Shown here in pieces: positions 63,282-64,000 of a stretch of 64,000 nt of DNA. The stretch's first letter is position 1. Each line of letters opens with the position of its first letter. The DNA is from Sphingosinithalassobacter sp. CS137. GTDB lineage: Bacteria; Pseudomonadota; Alphaproteobacteria; Sphingomonadales; Sphingomonadaceae. Location of the stretch: NCBI RefSeq assembly GCF_014334115.1, contig NZ_CP060494.1, positions 744,001 to 808,000 of the forward strand, written 5' to 3'. The notes beneath the pieces are model-generated. The model saw only the letters and a program-made list of their open reading frames with translations, ran no database searches and was not told the origin of the DNA. A program made the position numbers and the translations under genes.

Positions 63282-63533
63282 ATGCGCCAGAATATCCTGA
63301 TCTTCGCCGGCATACTCGGCTTCCTCGCCGGGGTGGCATTCCTTCTCCAGGGCGCGGGCATCCTCCGCGTGCCCACTGACAGCGTGATGATCGGCGACTC
63401 CGACTGGGTCGCGCGCGGCGCGATTCTGGCGGTGGTCAGCGCGATCGTCGTGGCGGGCGCACGCCTCGCGCCGACGAAGCAGGATCGGAGGGCGTCGCGC
63501 CGGAAAGACAAAGCAAGCGGCGAAGCCGAATAA
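63282..63533 (+). CDS. Small membrane protein, 83 residues
   Basis: 83 residues with two membrane helices (ILIFAGILGFLAGVAFLLQG; GAILAVVSAIVVAGARLA) and a strongly basic tail (KQDRRASRRKDKASGEAE). ATG 63282 preferred. Resembles many small bacterial inner-membrane proteins of unknown role. Confidence 0.6.
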   Translation: MRQNILIFAGILGFLAGVAFLLQGAGILRVPTDSVMIGDSDWVARGAILAVVSAIVVAGARLAPTKQDRRASRRKDKASGEAE

Positions 63534-63583
63534 CGCCCGTAATCGGCGGGCAGAGGATGGCCGCTCCCGCCGCCGCTCCCGGG

Positions 63584-64000
63584 CTACTCCTCCCGGTAAG
63601 GAAGCGTGAAGACGAACCGTGCGCCCTGCCCCGGAGCACTGTCTACGGTGATGTCGCCGCCCATCGCGCGCGCCAGCCGCCGGGCGATGTAGAGCCCCAG
63701 GCCGCTGCCGCCGGGCTCGCTCGGGTCCACTCGGCCGAACTTCTCGAAGATGCGCGCCTGATCCTCGGCGGCGATGCCCTTGCCCTGATCGGCCACGATC
63801 ACGCAGCCCATGTCGCCCTCGCGCTCCAGCCGGATCCACACCATCCCGCCCTGCGGCGAATAGCGCACCGCATTGCCGATCAGGTTCACCAGCACCTGCA
63901 GCGCACGGCGGAATTCGCCCGTCACCGGCAGGGTTTCGTTGGCATAGGGCTTGTCGATCCGCACATCGGCCTGCGCCGCGCGCACCGCGAGCAGCCCGCC
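63584..64000 (-). CDS. Sensor histidine kinase, C-terminal part, runs off the right edge
   Basis: The visible 139 codons are a HATPase_c domain: N-box LQVLVNLIGNAVRYSP, G1/F-box VADQGKGIAAEDQARIFEKF, G2 GGSGLGLYIARRLARAMGGD, ending FVFTLPYREE. The phospho-accepting His and the sensor are outside the window. The frame is open to base 64000. Confidence 0.88.
   Translation of the reverse strand, partial: GGLLAVRAAQADVRIDKPYANETLPVTGEFRRALQVLVNLIGNAVRYSPQGGMVWIRLEREGDMGCVIVADQGKGIAAEDQARIFEKFGRVDPSEPGGSGLGLYIARRLARAMGGDITVDSAPGQGARFVFTLPYREE

Noticed and set aside
1..64000. CRISPR arrays, insertion sequences, rRNA, riboswitches
   Set aside because: No spaced direct repeats, transposase genes, rRNA sequence or recognisable riboswitch leader was seen on either strand.

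Overview
The window reads as ordinary chromosome of a GC-rich alphaproteobacterium, most likely order Sphingomonadales (Sphingomonas-like). Reasons: about two thirds GC; an RcdA/DUF1465 gene; a LexA box of the alphaproteobacterial form GTTC-N7-GTTC; an EcfG-type (GGAAC...GTT) promoter in front of small hydrophilic proteins; many TonB-dependent receptors; a VPAPP-type C-terminal sorting signal; and the gene orders gltX-gltA, moeA-lexA and trpG-trpD-trpC-moaC. These are judgements from reading the sequence; no database search was possible.

Layout. 0-4.2 kb: propionyl-CoA/methylmalonyl-CoA genes on the minus strand (pccB, an unknown 176-residue protein, methylmalonyl-CoA epimerase, start of a crotonase), facing a divergent ScfR/PccR-type regulator across a nested inverted repeat that looks like its operator. 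4.2-10 kb: two small stress-type proteins, a class II aldolase-like protein, an orphan 2Fe-2S subunit, an Arg-rich RcnB-like secreted protein, a prolyl-4-hydroxylase-like oxygenase, recJ and tRNA-Glu(TTC).

10-30 kb is the accessory part: a decayed RHS/YD-repeat fragment next to the tRNA, then three TonB-dependent receptor loci. The first is ECF sigma - FecR - STN receptor - PhoD phosphatase (plus strand). The second is a receptor with a Fur-like box plus a di-heme MauG/cytochrome c peroxidase. The third is ECF sigma - FecR - STN receptor - M16 protease (minus strand), followed by a tonB gene with its own Fur-like box. The third resembles the logic of the ferredoxin-import Fus system (receptor + M16 protease + TonB) but is wired to a cell-surface signalling cascade; it is the best candidate here for an under-described system.

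30-37.4 kb: an orphan Trypco2-domain protein, an AraC regulator, gamma-carbonic anhydrase, nitronate monooxygenase, rcdA, two DUF465 proteins, a PilZ protein, a DksA-type protein and a Ser-rich surface protein with a PEP-CTERM-like tail. 37.4-64 kb is mostly housekeeping: serS-surE-nlpD-like-K+ channel, rimO, an M17 aminopeptidase, a small protein whose ribosome-binding site and start codon lie inside a long hairpin, tpiA, ppiD, a trp operon (trpE, then an interruption, then trpG-D-C) running into moaC, moeA-lexA, comEC, gltX, gltA, fpr and the end of a histidine kinase that runs off the right edge.
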